A DNA stretch of 40,506 nt, from the NCBI RefSeq assembly GCF_902826555.1, contig NZ_CADEFI010000005.1:1-40506 (forward strand). The letters are read 5' to 3'. A program made the position numbers and the translations under genes. The DNA comes from an uncultured Hyphomicrobium sp. Lineage in GTDB: Bacteria > Pseudomonadota > Alphaproteobacteria > Rhizobiales > Hyphomicrobiaceae. The notes beneath the pieces were generated by a model. The model saw only the letters and a program-made list of their open reading frames with translations. It ran no database searches and had not been told where the DNA came from. Below are positions 1 to 9,240 of this stretch, one piece after another (position 1 is the stretch's first letter; each line of letters begins with the position of its first letter).

Positions 1-1510
1 CCGCCTTGGCGTGGTTGATCGCCTCCACCGTCTGCGGCATGACGCCGTCGTCGGCAGCCACCACGAGCACCACGATGTCGGTCACTTTGGCGCCGCGCGC
101 ACGCATGGCCGTGAAGGCTGCGTGGCCCGGCGTATCGATGAACGTCACCTTCGAGCCCGACGGCGTCGTCACCTGATAGGCGCCGATATGCTGCGTGATG
201 CCGCCGGCCTCGCCCGAGACGACATTGGTCTGGCGGATGGCGTCGAGCAGCGATGTCTTTCCGTGATCGACGTGACCCATGATGGTGACCACGGGCGCGC
301 GCGATTGCAGGTGCTCATCGACATCCTTGTCGCCGATGAACCCGGTCTCGACGTCCGCTTCCGAAACACGCTTCGGCGTGTGGCCGAATTCGGTGACGAT
401 CAGCTCTGCCGTGTCCGCGTCGATCACGTCCGTGATCTTGTGCATCGCGCCTTCCTTCATCAGGAACCTGATGACGTCGACGCCGCGCTCGGTCATGCGG
501 TTGGAAAGTTCTTGAATGGTGATCGCTTCGGGAATTATCACCTCGCGCACGATCTTGTCCCTCGGCTGCTGAATGCCCATCGCCTTGAGCTTCTCGCGCT
601 CTCGCTTGCGCTTGAGCGACGCAAGGGAGCGCTCGCGCTGCTGCTCGTCGAGAGCATTGTTGATGGTCAGCTTGCCGCGTTCGCGCTTCTCGTCGACGGA
701 GGGTGCCTTGACGGGGACGCGCACCAGCTTACCGCCGCGCTTGATGGCCCGGCTCTCCTCGTCTTCCGCCTCGACGGCGACGGGACGCGGACGCGCGTCG
801 TCCTTCCGGACGATCTTGGTCACCTCGCCGGTGCTGCGATCTGCGACGGGAGGCGCACCGGCCGGACGAGGCAGCTCGATCTGCTTCGGGCGGCCGCCTT
901 CGCGAGGAGCAAAGCGTGTGTCGTTGCTTGACGGACGCGGGCGCGTCGAGCCTGCACCATGACGGGGAGCGCCGCCATCGTGCGACGGGCGCGACGGCTG
1001 GGGCCGCTCGGCCACCACCGGACGTTGAGGCGCGGCCTCCGGAGCAGCTGGCGCGGCTTGCACAACGACCTCGGCGACCGGAGCTGGCGGCTGTGCCACC
1101 GGCTCCTGAGCCGCAGTACGCTGCTCTTCGACGCGCTGCGCTTCCTCGATGGCGTTCCGGCTGCGGGCCTCCGCCAGCGCACGCGCACGCGCATCGCGCT
1201 CTTCCGGACGCAGAAGATCGGCCTTCCCGGCGTCGCCGCGCGGCGCATCGGTGCGGGTCGGCGCTTTGGGAGCTGGCTTCGCCTCGACCTTTGCGGCCAG
1301 CGGAGCGGCTGGCGCGGGTGCGGCTTCCGCGGCGCCGCCACCCGGGGCTGCCAGCTTGCGCGTTTTCCGCTTCTCGACCACCACAGACTTCGAGCGCCCA
1401 TGGCTGAAGCTCTGCCGGACGTGGCCCGATTCAACGGTGCGCTGGAGCGACAGTGGTTTGCGCCCGCCCCCGGTCAGCGTCTTGTCGGCAGTGTCCTTGG
1501 TTTCGCTCAT
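1..1510 (-). CDS. infB: Translation initiation factor IF-2, 3' end outside window
   Basis: IF-2 is the GTPase that brings initiator tRNA to the 30S subunit and promotes subunit joining. About 503 N-terminal residues are visible; the reading frame is still open at the left window edge, so the C-terminal part is missing. The start ATG (1508-1510) opens [12 protein letters not shown], followed by the [16 protein letters not shown] stretch typical of alphaproteobacterial IF-2. An Ala/Pro/Glu/Arg-rich linker fills roughly residues 50-300, then the IF2_N segment and the G domain. G1 is [11 protein letters not shown] near residue 411 and G3 is DTPGHAAF; the NKxD motif lies beyond the edge. It is the last visible gene of rimP-nusA-ylxR-infB, 10 bp after ylxR, and is probably expressed from the promoter before rimP. 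The Shine-Dalgarno is weak (GGA, 6 nt before ATG), so translational coupling to ylxR is plausible. Confidence 0.97.
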   Translation of the reverse strand, partial: MSETKDTADKTLTGGGRKPLSLQRTVESGHVRQSFSHGRSKSVVVEKRKTRKLAAPGGGAAEAAPAPAAPLAAKVEAKPAPKAPTRTDAPRGDAGKADLLRPEERDARARALAEARSRNAIEEAQRVEEQRTAAQEPVAQPPAPVAEVVVQAAPAAPEAAPQRPVVAERPQPSRPSHDGGAPRHGAGSTRPRPSSNDTRFAPREGGRPKQIELPRPAGAPPVADRSTGEVTKIVRKDDARPRPVAVEAEDEESRAIKRGGKLVRVPVKAPSVDEKRERGKLTINNALDEQQRERSLASLKRKREREKLKAMGIQQPRDKIVREVIIPEAITIQELSNRMTERGVDVIRFLMKEGAMHKITDVIDADTAELIVTEFGHTPKRVSEADVETGFIGDKDVDEHLQSRAPVVTIMGHVDHGKTSLLDAIRQTNVVSGEAGGITQHIGAYQVTTPSGSKVTFIDTPGHAAFTAMRARGAKVTDIVVLVVAADDGVMPQTVEAINHAKA

Positions 1511-1520
1511 TCGATATCCG

Positions 1521-2216
1521 TTAAACCTCTAGATCCTGGGCATTTTCCGGCACGTTGAATGCACCGCCGGATGCGGCAGAGCCTGACCGATAGCGGTGGA
1601 ACCGCTCGGCCTCTTTCAGAAAACGTTGGGCGGCTCCGCCTTGTATGAGGGCAGCATGTACCACATTTGACCGCCCCATGGCCAAGCTCAATTGTTCTGT
1701 AGATAGACTGGTTACCACAGCCACTTCACGGCCGTTGGCACGCGCAACTGCAGCAAATTTACGGGCTAGCTTCTCCCGCCCCCCATCGGCCGCATCCCCA
1801 CCCTGAACGAGAGCCACGGCCGCGCCGGATTCGACCAGTTCGGCCACCTGCTGGAACCCGGTCGTGACGAGACCGGCCTTGTTGGCGATCGCCAGGGCCT
1901 CCAGAACGCGCTTTTCGAACAGGCGTTCAATGCGCTCGGGAAGTTCGCTGTCGGCTTTTACCGGCCGCTTGAGACTCTTGGAGAAAACGTTGGCACGGAC
2001 AGCCTGCGCGACGACCGCCTTATCCGCCTTCACCCACACCCCGCGCCCGGGCAGCCGCCGCGCCAGATCTGGCACCATCGAACCGGACGGATCGGCGACG
2101 AAGCGGATCAGATCGCCGGGATCGAGAGCTTCCCGCGTGGCCGCACAGAGACGCTGCCCGCCGTCGGATTCGACGGCAGGCTCGGCATCGTCATGCTGGC
2201 GGCGGCGTTCAGCCAA
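1521..2216 (-). CDS. ylxR: YlxR-family RNA-binding protein (DUF448 plus L7Ae-like domain)
   Basis: A 231-residue protein with an N-terminal DUF448/YlxR domain ([26 protein letters not shown], about residues 20-90) joined to a ribosomal L7Ae-like domain (about 105-205: [22 protein letters not shown]). Proteins of this two-domain type sit between nusA and infB in alphaproteobacteria. Bacillus YlxR (RnpM) binds RNase P RNA, but the function here is not shown. The only start codon between the upstream in-frame stop and the conserved domain is TTG at 2214-2216. It is preceded by a perfect GGAGGT at 2226-2231 with 8 nt spacing, so the TTG start is well supported. The canonical family motif usually contains a Cys/Ile/Val before TRE or TGE; here it reads CAATRE. 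Gap to nusA is 42 bp. Confidence 0.9.
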   Translation of the reverse strand: MAERRRQHDDAEPAVESDGGQRLCAATREALDPGDLIRFVADPSGSMVPDLARRLPGRGVWVKADKAVVAQAVRANVFSKSLKRPVKADSELPERIERLFEKRVLEALAIANKAGLVTTGFQQVAELVESGAAVALVQGGDAADGGREKLARKFAAVARANGREVAVVTSLSTEQLSLAMGRSNVVHAALIQGGAAQRFLKEAERFHRYRSGSAASGGAFNVPENAQDLEV

Positions 2217-2225
2217 AGCCCGACA

Positions 2226-2231
2226 ACCTCC
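2226..2231 (-). promoter_or_regulatory. Shine-Dalgarno fixing the TTG start of ylxR
   Basis: GGAGGT on the minus strand, 8 nt before the TTG at 2214-2216. No ATG or GTG occurs in frame between the nearest upstream stop (2259-2261) and this TTG, so this site decides the start. Confidence 0.8.
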
Positions 2232-2258
2232 AAAACGTGTGTGCGCGGTGCCACGACC

Positions 2259-3908
2259 TTAAGCGTCCGAACCGGCAGCAGGGGCATCTTCCCCGTCGCC
2301 CGCCTCGTCGCTCAACTCACTCTCGGGCTGCGCGAGATCCTCGGCCGTGATCCAGCCCGCGAGCACACGCGCCGCCATGATCAGATCCTCGGCCTCCTTG
2401 CGGCCCACCTCGAAGCCGTCAAGCACGCCCTTGTGCCGCACCGGCTCCACTTCCTTGTTCTTCGAACGCTCGGTCCAGCCGATGAGATCGTCCGTTGCGC
2501 AGTCCGCAAGATCCTCGAGCGTCTTGATGCCGTTCTCGCCGAAGGCGACCAGCATCGCCGTCGTCACGCCTTCCACCTTGGTGAGATCGTCGGAGACGCC
2601 GAGCTCGCGCCGGCGCGCGTCGCGCTCCGCTTCGAGCTTCTCGAGATACTCGCGCGCACGCGTCTGGATCTCGCCGGCGGTATTCTCGTCGAAGCCTTCG
2701 ATGTGGGCAATTTCCGCCAGATCGACGTAGGCCACCTCCTCGACCGAGGCGAAGCCTTCGGTCACCAGAAGCTGTGCGATCACCTCGTCCACATCCAGCG
2801 CTTCCATGAATACCTGACTGCGCTCCGCGAACTCCTTCTGACGCCGCTCGCTTTCCTCCTGCTCGGTCAGGATGTCGATATCCCAACCCGTGAGCTGGGA
2901 GGCGAGTCGCACGTTTTGGCCGCGCCGTCCGATGGCCAGCGAAAGCTGGCTCTCCGGCACCACGACCTCGATGCGGTTGCTATCCTCGTCGAGCACGACC
3001 TTCGACACCTCGGCCGGCGCGAGCGCATTGACGATGAAGCTCGCGGCGTCCTTGTTCCACTGGATGATATCGACCTTCTCGCCCTGCAGCTCGTTGACCA
3101 CCGCCTGCACGCGCGCGCCCCGCATGCCGACACAGGCACCGACCGGATCGATCGAATTGTCGTTCGAGATGACTGCGATCTTGGCGCGCGAACCGGGATC
3201 GCGCGCAACCGACTTGATCTCGACCACGCCGTCGTAGATTTCCGGCACTTCTTGCGCGAAGAGCTTCGACATGAACTCGGGCCGAGCGCGCGACAGGAAG
3301 ATCTGCGGACCGCGCTGCTCGCGGCGCACATCGTAGATGTAGGCACGGATGCGGTCGCCGTAGCGCACGTTCTCGCGCGGGATCATCTCGTCGCGCCGAA
3401 TGATGCCTTCCGCGCGTCCGAGGTCGACGATGACGTTGCCGTACTCGGCGCGCTTCACCGTGCCGTTGACAATCTCACCGACGCGGTCCTTGTACTCGCC
3501 GAACTGGCGATCGCGCTCCGCTTCGCGCACCTTCTGCACGATGACCTGCTTGGCGTTCTGCGCCGCCACGCGGCCGAAATCCAGGGGAGGCAGGCCCTCC
3601 GCGATGAGGTCGCCGACCTTCGCCTCGGGGTTGCGCCGCTTGGCATCCGCGAGCGTGATCTGCGTCGCCTCGTTCTCCACGTCGTCGACCACCGCCAGCA
3701 CGCGCGAAAGACGCGTCTCGCCGGTCTTGGGATCGATCTCGCAGCGAATGTCGTTCTCGGCGCCGTAGCGGGATTTCGCGGCCTTTTGGATCGCGTCCTC
3801 CATGGCCTGGATCACGATCTTGCGATCGATAGTCTTCTCGCGCGCGACGGCATCCGCAATCTGCAGAAGCTCGAGCCTGTTGGCGCTAATGCCTGCTACG
3901 CCTGCCAT
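2259..3908 (-). CDS. nusA: Transcription termination/antitermination factor NusA
   Basis: NusA binds RNA polymerase and nascent RNA and modulates pausing, termination and antitermination. The 549-residue protein has the N-terminal polymerase-binding domain (about 1-130), an S1 domain (about 140-210, from [11 protein letters not shown]), two KH domains (about 230-380; [15 protein letters not shown] and [17 protein letters not shown]) and C-terminal helix-hairpin-helix acidic repeats ([34 protein letters not shown]). The tail is acidic, as in other alphaproteobacteria. The open frame extends upstream, but the ATG at 3906-3908 ([16 protein letters not shown]) has GGAGGG 9 nt before it and matches the family N terminus. 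It starts 2 bp after the rimP stop, so the two are translationally linked. Confidence 0.97.
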   Translation of the reverse strand: MAGVAGISANRLELLQIADAVAREKTIDRKIVIQAMEDAIQKAAKSRYGAENDIRCEIDPKTGETRLSRVLAVVDDVENEATQITLADAKRRNPEAKVGDLIAEGLPPLDFGRVAAQNAKQVIVQKVREAERDRQFGEYKDRVGEIVNGTVKRAEYGNVIVDLGRAEGIIRRDEMIPRENVRYGDRIRAYIYDVRREQRGPQIFLSRARPEFMSKLFAQEVPEIYDGVVEIKSVARDPGSRAKIAVISNDNSIDPVGACVGMRGARVQAVVNELQGEKVDIIQWNKDAASFIVNALAPAEVSKVVLDEDSNRIEVVVPESQLSLAIGRRGQNVRLASQLTGWDIDILTEQEESERRQKEFAERSQVFMEALDVDEVIAQLLVTEGFASVEEVAYVDLAEIAHIEGFDENTAGEIQTRAREYLEKLEAERDARRRELGVSDDLTKVEGVTTAMLVAFGENGIKTLEDLADCATDDLIGWTERSKNKEVEPVRHKGVLDGFEVGRKEAEDLIMAARVLAGWITAEDLAQPESELSDEAGDGEDAPAAGSDA

Positions 3909-3910
3909 AG

Positions 3911-4537
3911 TCAGAGACCCTCCACGTCGTCGGTCTTGAGTTCGTCCGGATCGGCTTCCGCGCCGTCTCCGAGTTGTCCTTTGCCCTTGGCCTTTGCCCG
4001 GCTCAGGGCTTCGCGAATAAGCTCGTCCGTCAAGACCAGCCGCGCACTGGCGATCAGCCCGACGGCGAGCCCGATGATCTTGTGGCCCTCTTCGCCGAGG
4101 TCTGCCTCGATCAGCACCTCGCCGTCCTCGAAGCCTTCGAGGCGCCCTTTGAAGCGCTTCCGCCCTTCGATCGGCGCCTTGAGTTCGACCTTGGCCTCCG
4201 AGCCTGCCCAATCCACGAAATCGCTGGCCCGCACCAGCGGACGATCGATGCCGGGCGAGGAGACCTCGAGCCGGTAGCTGTCGGACACGATGTCTTGCAC
4301 GTCGAGCAACGGCGAGATGGCCTTGGAGACCGCCTCGCAATCGTCGATGGTCATCGACCCGTCCGGCCGCTCGGCCATGATCTGAACCGTCTTGCCGTCG
4401 CGACCGGATACTTCGATACGCACGAGCCGAAATCCAAGACTGTCGAGCACCGGCTCGACAAGCTGGGCGAGTTCCGATGCGAGACCGGTCTCCTGAATGA
4501 AGCGGTCGCTTGACGCGACCTCGTTCGAGCTATGCAT
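3911..4537 (-). CDS. rimP: Ribosome maturation factor RimP
   Basis: RimP assists 30S subunit maturation. The 208-residue protein contains the N-terminal RimP domain (about 18-95: [50 protein letters not shown]) and the C-terminal SH3-like domain (about 100-170). It has a basic then acidic C-terminal tail (RAKAKGKG, then [11 protein letters not shown]) that is longer than in the roughly 150-residue enterobacterial protein but usual for rhizobia. Start ATG 4535-4537; its Shine-Dalgarno is weak. It is the first gene of rimP-nusA-ylxR-infB. A promoter and a terminator-like hairpin lie upstream, so expression may be controlled by premature termination. Confidence 0.95.
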   Translation of the reverse strand: MHSSNEVASSDRFIQETGLASELAQLVEPVLDSLGFRLVRIEVSGRDGKTVQIMAERPDGSMTIDDCEAVSKAISPLLDVQDIVSDSYRLEVSSPGIDRPLVRASDFVDWAGSEAKVELKAPIEGRKRFKGRLEGFEDGEVLIEADLGEEGHKIIGLAVGLIASARLVLTDELIREALSRAKAKGKGQLGDGAEADPDELKTDDVEGL

Positions 4538-4571
4538 ACCGAGTTGTTTCCGGCGGCCGACTTAGGCTACC

Positions 4572-4605
4572 AAAACAAAAAGAGCGGACCCTTGAGGGCC
4601 CACTC
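4572..4605 (-). terminator. Intrinsic terminator / candidate attenuator before rimP
   Basis: On the minus strand an 11-nt arm (GAGTGGGCCCT, 4595-4605) faces its complement (AGGGTCCGCTC, 4582-4592) with two G-T pairs, giving a 10-bp stem with a TCAA loop, followed at once by TTTTTGTTTT (4572-4581). This is a textbook intrinsic terminator. It lies 115 bp past the trmB stop, downstream of a good promoter (4635-4663), and 35 bp before the rimP start. It may end read-through from trmB, or attenuate the rimP-nusA operon. A short competing pairing (ACTC/GAGT, within 4601-4612) uses the 5' base of the terminator stem. Confidence 0.85.
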
Positions 4606-4634
4606 TCAGAGTTGAGATGATCATGAGCAAGCGA

Positions 4635-4663
4635 ACAATACGTGACTATGACAGCCCTGGCAA
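4635..4663 (-). promoter_or_regulatory. Sigma-70 type promoter upstream of rimP operon
   Basis: Minus-strand TTGCCA (4658-4663; 5 of 6 to TTGACA), 17-bp spacer, TATTGT (4635-4640; 4 of 6 to TATAAT). The expected transcript start is near 4628, about 25 nt before the terminator hairpin at 4572-4605 and 90 nt before the rimP start. No experimental support; judged from match and spacing only. Confidence 0.55.
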
Positions 4664-4719
4664 GCGTATTTGCTAGCGCTTATCGCCCCGAAAATTGCGC
4701 ACACCCCGCGCATGTCCCG

Positions 4720-5424
4720 CTACGTCCGGACAAAGCGGAAAAAATAGCAGCGGCGGCCTTCGCGGCCGGCCTTGGCCTCGTAGCGCGTGCCCGGCCAATC
4801 GGCGGGCCGCACCCGCCAATCCGACGGCCCGTCCGCCGTCCATCGAAACTCCGGTGCAGCAGCAACCGCGAGCAGCGCCGTTCGCGCGTAATCGCCGATA
4901 TCGGTGGCGAGCCTGAGCTCCGCCCCGGACCTCATGACGCGCGCCAGAAGACGCAGAAGATCCGGCGAGAACAGCCGCCGCTTCTGATGCCGCTTCTTCG
5001 GCCACGGATCCGGAAACAGAATGAACACGCGCGAGACCGACGCCGCCGGCAACCACCGGAGAAGCGGCCGCACATCGTCGCCGAGCAAGCGGACATTCGC
5101 CAACCCACCCTCGTCGATCGCCGACAGCGCCTTGACCAGCCCTTCCTCGAAGGGCTCGCATCCGATGAGCCCGACGCTTGGGTTCGCCTTCGCCTGCCAG
5201 ATCAGATGCTCCGAACCCCCAAATCCGATCTCGAGCCACACGGATGAGATGTCGGGCGCGAACAGACCGCCAAGATCGCGCGGAGGCGGGCTCGAAGGAT
5301 CGACGGCGACCCGCGGCATAAGCTCGGTGAGCAGCCCTGCCTGCCGCGCGCTGATCTTGCGCCCCCTTCGCCGCCCGAAGGATCGCAGCTCGAACTGCGC
5401 CACCGGGGATTTGACCGGATCCAC
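4720..5424 (-). CDS. trmB: tRNA (guanine-N7-)-methyltransferase TrmB
   Basis: TrmB makes m7G46 in the variable loop of tRNAs using SAM. The 234-residue protein has RSFGRRRGRKIS near the N terminus, the SAM-binding WLEIGFGGSEHL (about 62-73), the GCEPFEEG segment, and the family signature FPDPWPKKRHQKRR (about 137-150). The C terminus ends TRYEAKA...YFFRF, with the TxYE motif. A longer frame begins with TTG at 5443-5445, but that codon lies inside the T-run of the metK terminator. The GTG at 5422-5424 has GAGGAG 6 nt upstream and is chosen. It sits downstream of metK, which makes its cofactor, but a terminator separates the two. Confidence 0.93.
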   Translation of the reverse strand: MDPVKSPVAQFELRSFGRRRGRKISARQAGLLTELMPRVAVDPSSPPPRDLGGLFAPDISSVWLEIGFGGSEHLIWQAKANPSVGLIGCEPFEEGLVKALSAIDEGGLANVRLLGDDVRPLLRWLPAASVSRVFILFPDPWPKKRHQKRRLFSPDLLRLLARVMRSGAELRLATDIGDYARTALLAVAAAPEFRWTADGPSDWRVRPADWPGTRYEAKAGREGRRCYFFRFVRT

Positions 5425-5437
5425 GCTGCACTCCTCG

Positions 5438-5467
5438 AAAAACAAACGGCCGCAGTGACTGCGGCCG
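5438..5467 (-). terminator. Intrinsic terminator after metK
   Basis: A perfect 9-bp stem (CGGCCGCAG/CTGCGGCCG, 5447-5467, loop of 3) followed on the minus strand by TTTGTTTTT (5438-5446). It ends metK transcripts 27 bp after the metK stop and lies just before the trmB Shine-Dalgarno. Confidence 0.85.
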
Positions 5468-5493
5468 CCTGCGAGCTCGAAAGAACCTGGGGC

Positions 5494-6696
5494 TCAGACC
5501 GCCTTCTGGATCGCGTCGGCGAGGTCGAGCTTCTCCCACGAAAACCCGCCGTCGTTGTCCGGCTTGCGGCCGAAATGGCCATAGGCCGACGTGCGGGCAT
5601 AGATCGGCCGGTTGAGATCGAGCTGCTGGCGAATGCCGCGCGGCGTGAGATCCATGGCCTTGTCGAGCGCCAGCTCGATGGCCGCCTCCTCCACCTTGCC
5701 GGTGCCGTGGGTATCCACGTAGATCGACAGCGGGCGCGCAACGCCGATGGCATAGGAAAGCTGGATCGTGCAGCGATCCGCCAGGCCGGCAGCCACCACG
5801 TTCTTAGCCAGGTAGCGCGCCGCATAGGCTGCGGAGCGATCCACCTTCGTCGGATCCTTGCCGGAGAAGGCGCCGCCCCCGTGTGGAGCCGCACCGCCGT
5901 ACGTATCGACGATGATCTTGCGGCCCGTGAGGCCGGTGTCGCCGTCGGGACCGCCGATGTAGAATTTGCCCGTCGGATTGATGTGCCAAACCGTGTCTTT
6001 GCCGATCCAGCCGTCCGGCAACGCCTCGCGCACATAGGGCTCGATGATGTCGCGCACCTGCTTGGAGCTGAGATCCTCGACCACATGCTGGTGCGACACC
6101 ACGATCTGCGTCACGCCAACCGGCTTGCCATCCTGATAGCGCACCGTCACTTGGCTCTTGGAGTCGGGACCGAGCTTCGCCGCGTCCCCGTTCTTCGTCT
6201 TGCGCGCCCGGGCCAGGTCCTCAAGAATCTTGTGCGCATAGTAGATAGGTGCCGGCATCAGCTCCGGCGTCTCGCGGCAGGCATAGCCGAACATGATGCC
6301 CTGATCGCCTGCGCCCTCTTCCTGGTTGGCCGGCTGCTTGGCATCGACACCTTGAGCGATATCGGCGGACTGCCCGTGCAGCAGCACCTCGATGTTGGCG
6401 TTCGCCCAGTGGAATCCTTCCTGCTCGTAACCGATGTCCTTGATCGCTGATCTCGCGATATCCTGGATCTTCGCGACCGTCACTGCGCGCGGACCGCGGT
6501 ACTCGCCCGCAATGATCACGCGATTGGTCGTCGCCATCGTTTCGCAGGCTGCACGGATAGCCCAGGGATCGAGCCCTTCCGAAAGGCCGTCGCGAAAAAA
6601 TGCATCGACGACCTCGTCCGAGATCCGATCACAGACTTTGTCCGGATGGCCTTCGGAAACGGATTCGCTCGTGAAGAGAAAAGACTTGCGTGCCAC
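5494..6696 (-). CDS. metK: S-adenosylmethionine synthetase
   Basis: MetK makes SAM from methionine and ATP in the cytoplasm. The 400-residue protein carries the N-terminal [13 protein letters not shown] (methionine/ATP site), the signature [12 protein letters not shown] (about 121-132) and the phosphate loop [16 protein letters not shown] (about 266-281), so all family motifs are intact. The start is taken as GTG 6694-6696 ([11 protein letters not shown] follows), with GAGGGG about 5 nt upstream. A TTG 45 nt further upstream is less likely. The 225-bp gap upstream shows no SAM riboswitch that I can recognise. The XRE regulator gene lies next upstream on the same strand, as in rhizobia. Confidence 0.97.
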   Translation of the reverse strand: MARKSFLFTSESVSEGHPDKVCDRISDEVVDAFFRDGLSEGLDPWAIRAACETMATTNRVIIAGEYRGPRAVTVAKIQDIARSAIKDIGYEQEGFHWANANIEVLLHGQSADIAQGVDAKQPANQEEGAGDQGIMFGYACRETPELMPAPIYYAHKILEDLARARKTKNGDAAKLGPDSKSQVTVRYQDGKPVGVTQIVVSHQHVVEDLSSKQVRDIIEPYVREALPDGWIGKDTVWHINPTGKFYIGGPDGDTGLTGRKIIVDTYGGAAPHGGGAFSGKDPTKVDRSAAYAARYLAKNVVAAGLADRCTIQLSYAIGVARPLSIYVDTHGTGKVEEAAIELALDKAMDLTPRGIRQQLDLNRPIYARTSAYGHFGRKPDNDGGFSWEKLDLADAIQKAV

Positions 6697-6921
6697 TTGG
6701 TCCCCTCGATCTCGTTCTTGCCCGTGCAGTTCCGTAGGCACACGCTTTATGAAAGCACGATGACGGCTCGATACCGGGCGCCGTGGGTGTTGTGGGCAAT
6801 TCGCGGCGTGTCTTGCCGGTTTTGCGGGTTTCGGTCAAGCGCTCGGGGCAGAAAAGCTTAGAACCTGTGCCGGAATGGACAGGCGAGGCGGCCAGCTACC
6901 CTGCATAGGTGGAGACGCGGT

Positions 6922-7380
6922 TTATTCCGCCGGATCCTCGCCGCCAAGCGCCCTTACAAGTTCCACAACCGAACGGCGCACCCGCGGATCGGCGATTTTC
7001 ACGAACGCCTTGTTGAGTTCCAAGCCTTCTCGAGTCGAAAGAAATTCGATGACATAAGTTTCGGTGGGTCGTTCCGAGAATCCCGGTGTCGTTGATGTGT
7101 CGACAAGTTCGGATGGGGCCTCGTCGTAAAAGAATTGAACCGGCACCCCGAGAACTCGGGACAAATCAAACAATCGGCTCGCGCCAATACGATTGACGCC
7201 TTTCTCGTATTTTTGCACCTGCTGGAAAGTGAGACCCAGATGCTCGCCGAGTTTTTCCTGGCTCATGCCAAGTAGCATGCGACGCAGACGGACCCGCGTC
7301 CCCACGTGCGCGTCGATCGGATTGGGCTTGCGTGAACCGCGTTCGCTGTCGTCGTCGTCGGTGGCTTCATCTTTCGACAT
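6922..7380 (-). CDS. XRE/Cro-CI family transcriptional regulator (PraR-like)
   Basis: A 152-residue DNA-binding protein. After an acidic N terminus (DEATDDDD) comes IDAHVGTRVRLRRMLLGMSQEKLGEHLGLTFQQVQKYEKG, a helix-turn-helix of the Cro/CI type (about residues 25-80; helices split around SQEKLGEHLGL and TFQQVQKYEKG). The rest is a short C-terminal region ending in an acidic tail. The N-terminal HTH and its place between lnt and metK match the conserved alphaproteobacterial regulator called PraR in rhizobia; this identity is from memory of the family. The ATG at 7378-7380 is preferred over an upstream start, with GGGAG 11 nt upstream. The AT-rich region 7440-7586 upstream is the likely promoter and operator area. 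Confidence 0.9.
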   Translation of the reverse strand: MSKDEATDDDDSERGSRKPNPIDAHVGTRVRLRRMLLGMSQEKLGEHLGLTFQQVQKYEKGVNRIGASRLFDLSRVLGVPVQFFYDEAPSELVDTSTTPGFSERPTETYVIEFLSTREGLELNKAFVKIADPRVRRSVVELVRALGGEDPAE

Positions 7381-7439
7381 CAGATTCGCAACTCCCTGCC
7401 CTGCACGACCTCGCCGGCACACTCTGCCTATGGAACTCG

Positions 7440-7586
7440 GGCTCTGGGGTCAATAATTTACCAGCATGAAACAAATTTCACGTCATATTTGCGTTATATC
7501 TGTAATTGAAACGTAATTCTATGCGCAACCAAAAGGCGCATTAAATGTAATACGGACGATCCGGGTCGGGATTAATTGCTCGACGC
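7440..7586 (-). promoter_or_regulatory. AT-rich spacer upstream of the XRE regulator
   Basis: This stretch is far richer in A and T than its surroundings. It contains GTAATT repeated directly 11 bp apart (gtaattgaaacgtaatt, about 7501-7517), a GAAA-CAAA-TTTC dyad (about 7469-7480) and a 6-bp hairpin ATGCGC/GCGCAT near 7530-7550 that may act as a weak end to lnt transcripts (no U-run). It probably holds the promoter and operator of the XRE gene; I could not fix a -35/-10 pair. Confidence 0.4.
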
Positions 7587-9233
7587 TCAGCTTGCGCGCT
7601 CCAGCGTGCGGAAAAACCAAAGTGTTCCCGCTATTAATAGTGCCGCGAGCAAATAAATTACATCACCCAGAACTGCGTATGGCGGGGCCGAGCGCGCCAA
7701 CGGCAATAAAGAATCTACCGAGCCTCTTAAATTTATTCCGAGCGCACCCAAGATATTGCCGCTCGAATCCACGACAGCCGATATCCCATTGTTGGCGGCC
7801 CGCACAAGGGGCAGTCCCTCCTCCACAGCTCTCACGCGCGCCTGATGGAAATGCTGACGTGGACCAGTCGTGTTGCCGAACCAGCCGTCGTTGGTGACGT
7901 TGAGAAGCAAGCCGGGACGCGATGCGCTCGCCCGCCCCACACCGGGGAAGATCGCCTCGTAGCAAATCAATCCGCCGACAGATGGAAGTCCCGGAATTCT
8001 GAGTATTGGCCTCGGAGTATCGCCGACCGAGAACCCACCCCGTAGGCGCGTCAGCTGTTCGAGCCCGATGGCCTCGAGCGTCGATTGCCACGGCAGGTAC
8101 TCTCCGAACGGCACCAGATGCGTCTTGTCGTAGACGGCATCGAGTGTGCCCGCGCTATCGAACACCATGAGGCTGTTGTAGGCGCGGGCCGGCTTTACAC
8201 CGACGGCACCTGCTGCATTTCCCTCTCGCCTCAGCGCGCCCGTGAGCAGGAAGGCTCCGTCGGGCAGCAGGTCGCCGATCGCCGCCAATGCCTCCGGGTG
8301 CTCGAGCGGGAGAAACGGCATGGCCGCCTCGGGCCACACCACGTGCGTAATGCCCGCAAGATTGTCGCGCTGGCCCGACGCATCCATCTCCGAGAGAGCG
8401 AGATGATCCTGGAAGATGGAGGCCTGTTTGTCGGGTAGCCACTTCTCCCTCTGGGGAATGCTCGGTTGCACGATCCTGATCTTGACCCCGTCCACCACGC
8501 CGGTCGGGCTCGTTGCGAGGCGAACGGCGCCATACCCGACGAGCACGGCGAGCGGCAAACCGGACATCGCAAGGATCGCGATCCAGGAACGGCGCCCCGG
8601 CGCCTCCCTCTCCGCATCGGCTAGGCGCACGAGCGGAGCCGCGAACACCGGCACCGCAACGAGCGTCAGCCCGTAGATACCGAGAAGGCCTGCGCTCTGC
8701 ATCATCACCAGCGGCCACGTGAGCGCGTACCCCAGCACGTTCCATGGAAAACCGGTCAGGATGTGCCCGCGCAGCCATTCGGCAGCGGAAAGAGCGAGCG
8801 CCAGCACGAGAATGCGCGCGAGATCAGGCCGCCAAAGCAGCGCCGCGACCGCAGCAGCCACCGCCCAAAACAACGCCAATCCGGCCGGCATCAGCGTCAC
8901 CGCGAACGGCAACAGCCACCCGAACTTGTCGGCTTCGACCAGAAACGCTTCCCCGATCCAGAACAGCCCGAACAGGAAATAGCCGAAGCCGAACCACCAT
9001 CCGGCAAACGCGGCCGCACGCGCCACGTCTCGCGGCCCGCCCGGCCGGGACGCAGCCTCGTCGATCAGCCACACCAGAACCGGCAGCGTGAAAAACAGGA
9101 TCGGTGAGATAAAGAACGGCGCCATGGCGAGGTTCGACAGCGCCCCCGCCGCGAACGCCGCCGCCCCCCGGCGCCAACCGCGCGCCGCCCTTACAGCGTG
9201 ACGCCAGCCTCCGATTGCCTCCTGCGCCGCCAT
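7587..9233 (-). CDS. lnt: Apolipoprotein N-acyltransferase Lnt
   Basis: Lnt transfers the third acyl chain to the N-terminal cysteine of lipoproteins in the inner membrane. The 548-residue protein has about six N-terminal membrane segments (residues 25-230) and then a periplasmic carbon-nitrogen hydrolase domain (about 240-510). It ends in a last membrane segment (YAVLGDVIYLLAALLIAG). The catalytic Glu-Lys-Cys triad is visible in WPEAAMPF, YDKTHLVPFGEYLPW and LICYEAIFP. Start ATG 9231-9233, 7 bp after the corC stop, so it is in one operon with phoH-ybeY-corC. Confidence 0.96.
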   Translation of the reverse strand: MAAQEAIGGWRHAVRAARGWRRGAAAFAAGALSNLAMAPFFISPILFFTLPVLVWLIDEAASRPGGPRDVARAAAFAGWWFGFGYFLFGLFWIGEAFLVEADKFGWLLPFAVTLMPAGLALFWAVAAAVAALLWRPDLARILVLALALSAAEWLRGHILTGFPWNVLGYALTWPLVMMQSAGLLGIYGLTLVAVPVFAAPLVRLADAEREAPGRRSWIAILAMSGLPLAVLVGYGAVRLATSPTGVVDGVKIRIVQPSIPQREKWLPDKQASIFQDHLALSEMDASGQRDNLAGITHVVWPEAAMPFLPLEHPEALAAIGDLLPDGAFLLTGALRREGNAAGAVGVKPARAYNSLMVFDSAGTLDAVYDKTHLVPFGEYLPWQSTLEAIGLEQLTRLRGGFSVGDTPRPILRIPGLPSVGGLICYEAIFPGVGRASASRPGLLLNVTNDGWFGNTTGPRQHFHQARVRAVEEGLPLVRAANNGISAVVDSSGNILGALGINLRGSVDSLLPLARSAPPYAVLGDVIYLLAALLIAGTLWFFRTLERAS

Positions 9234-9240
9234 CCCGCGC

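Noticed and set aside
2193-4277. 694-codon open frame on the plus strand
   Set aside because: It runs antisense through nusA and rimP, whose motifs and ribosome-binding sites are clear. Long antisense frames are common in GC-rich DNA with strong third-position bias.
5425-5445. Earlier TTG start for trmB
   Set aside because: That codon lies in the T-run of the metK terminator and has no ribosome-binding site; the GTG at 5422-5424 has GAGGAG at 6 nt.
5455-6450. Plus-strand frame of 331 codons opposite metK
   Set aside because: Composition (His/Arg/Leu-rich) and position show it is a shadow of metK; no domain is recognisable.
6697-6921. SAM riboswitch in the metK leader
   Set aside because: I looked for the SAM-II/SAM-V style short pseudoknot and for SAM/SAH patterns. 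Only a 5-bp hairpin (GCTTT/AAAGC near 6744-6756) was seen, with no aptamer core.
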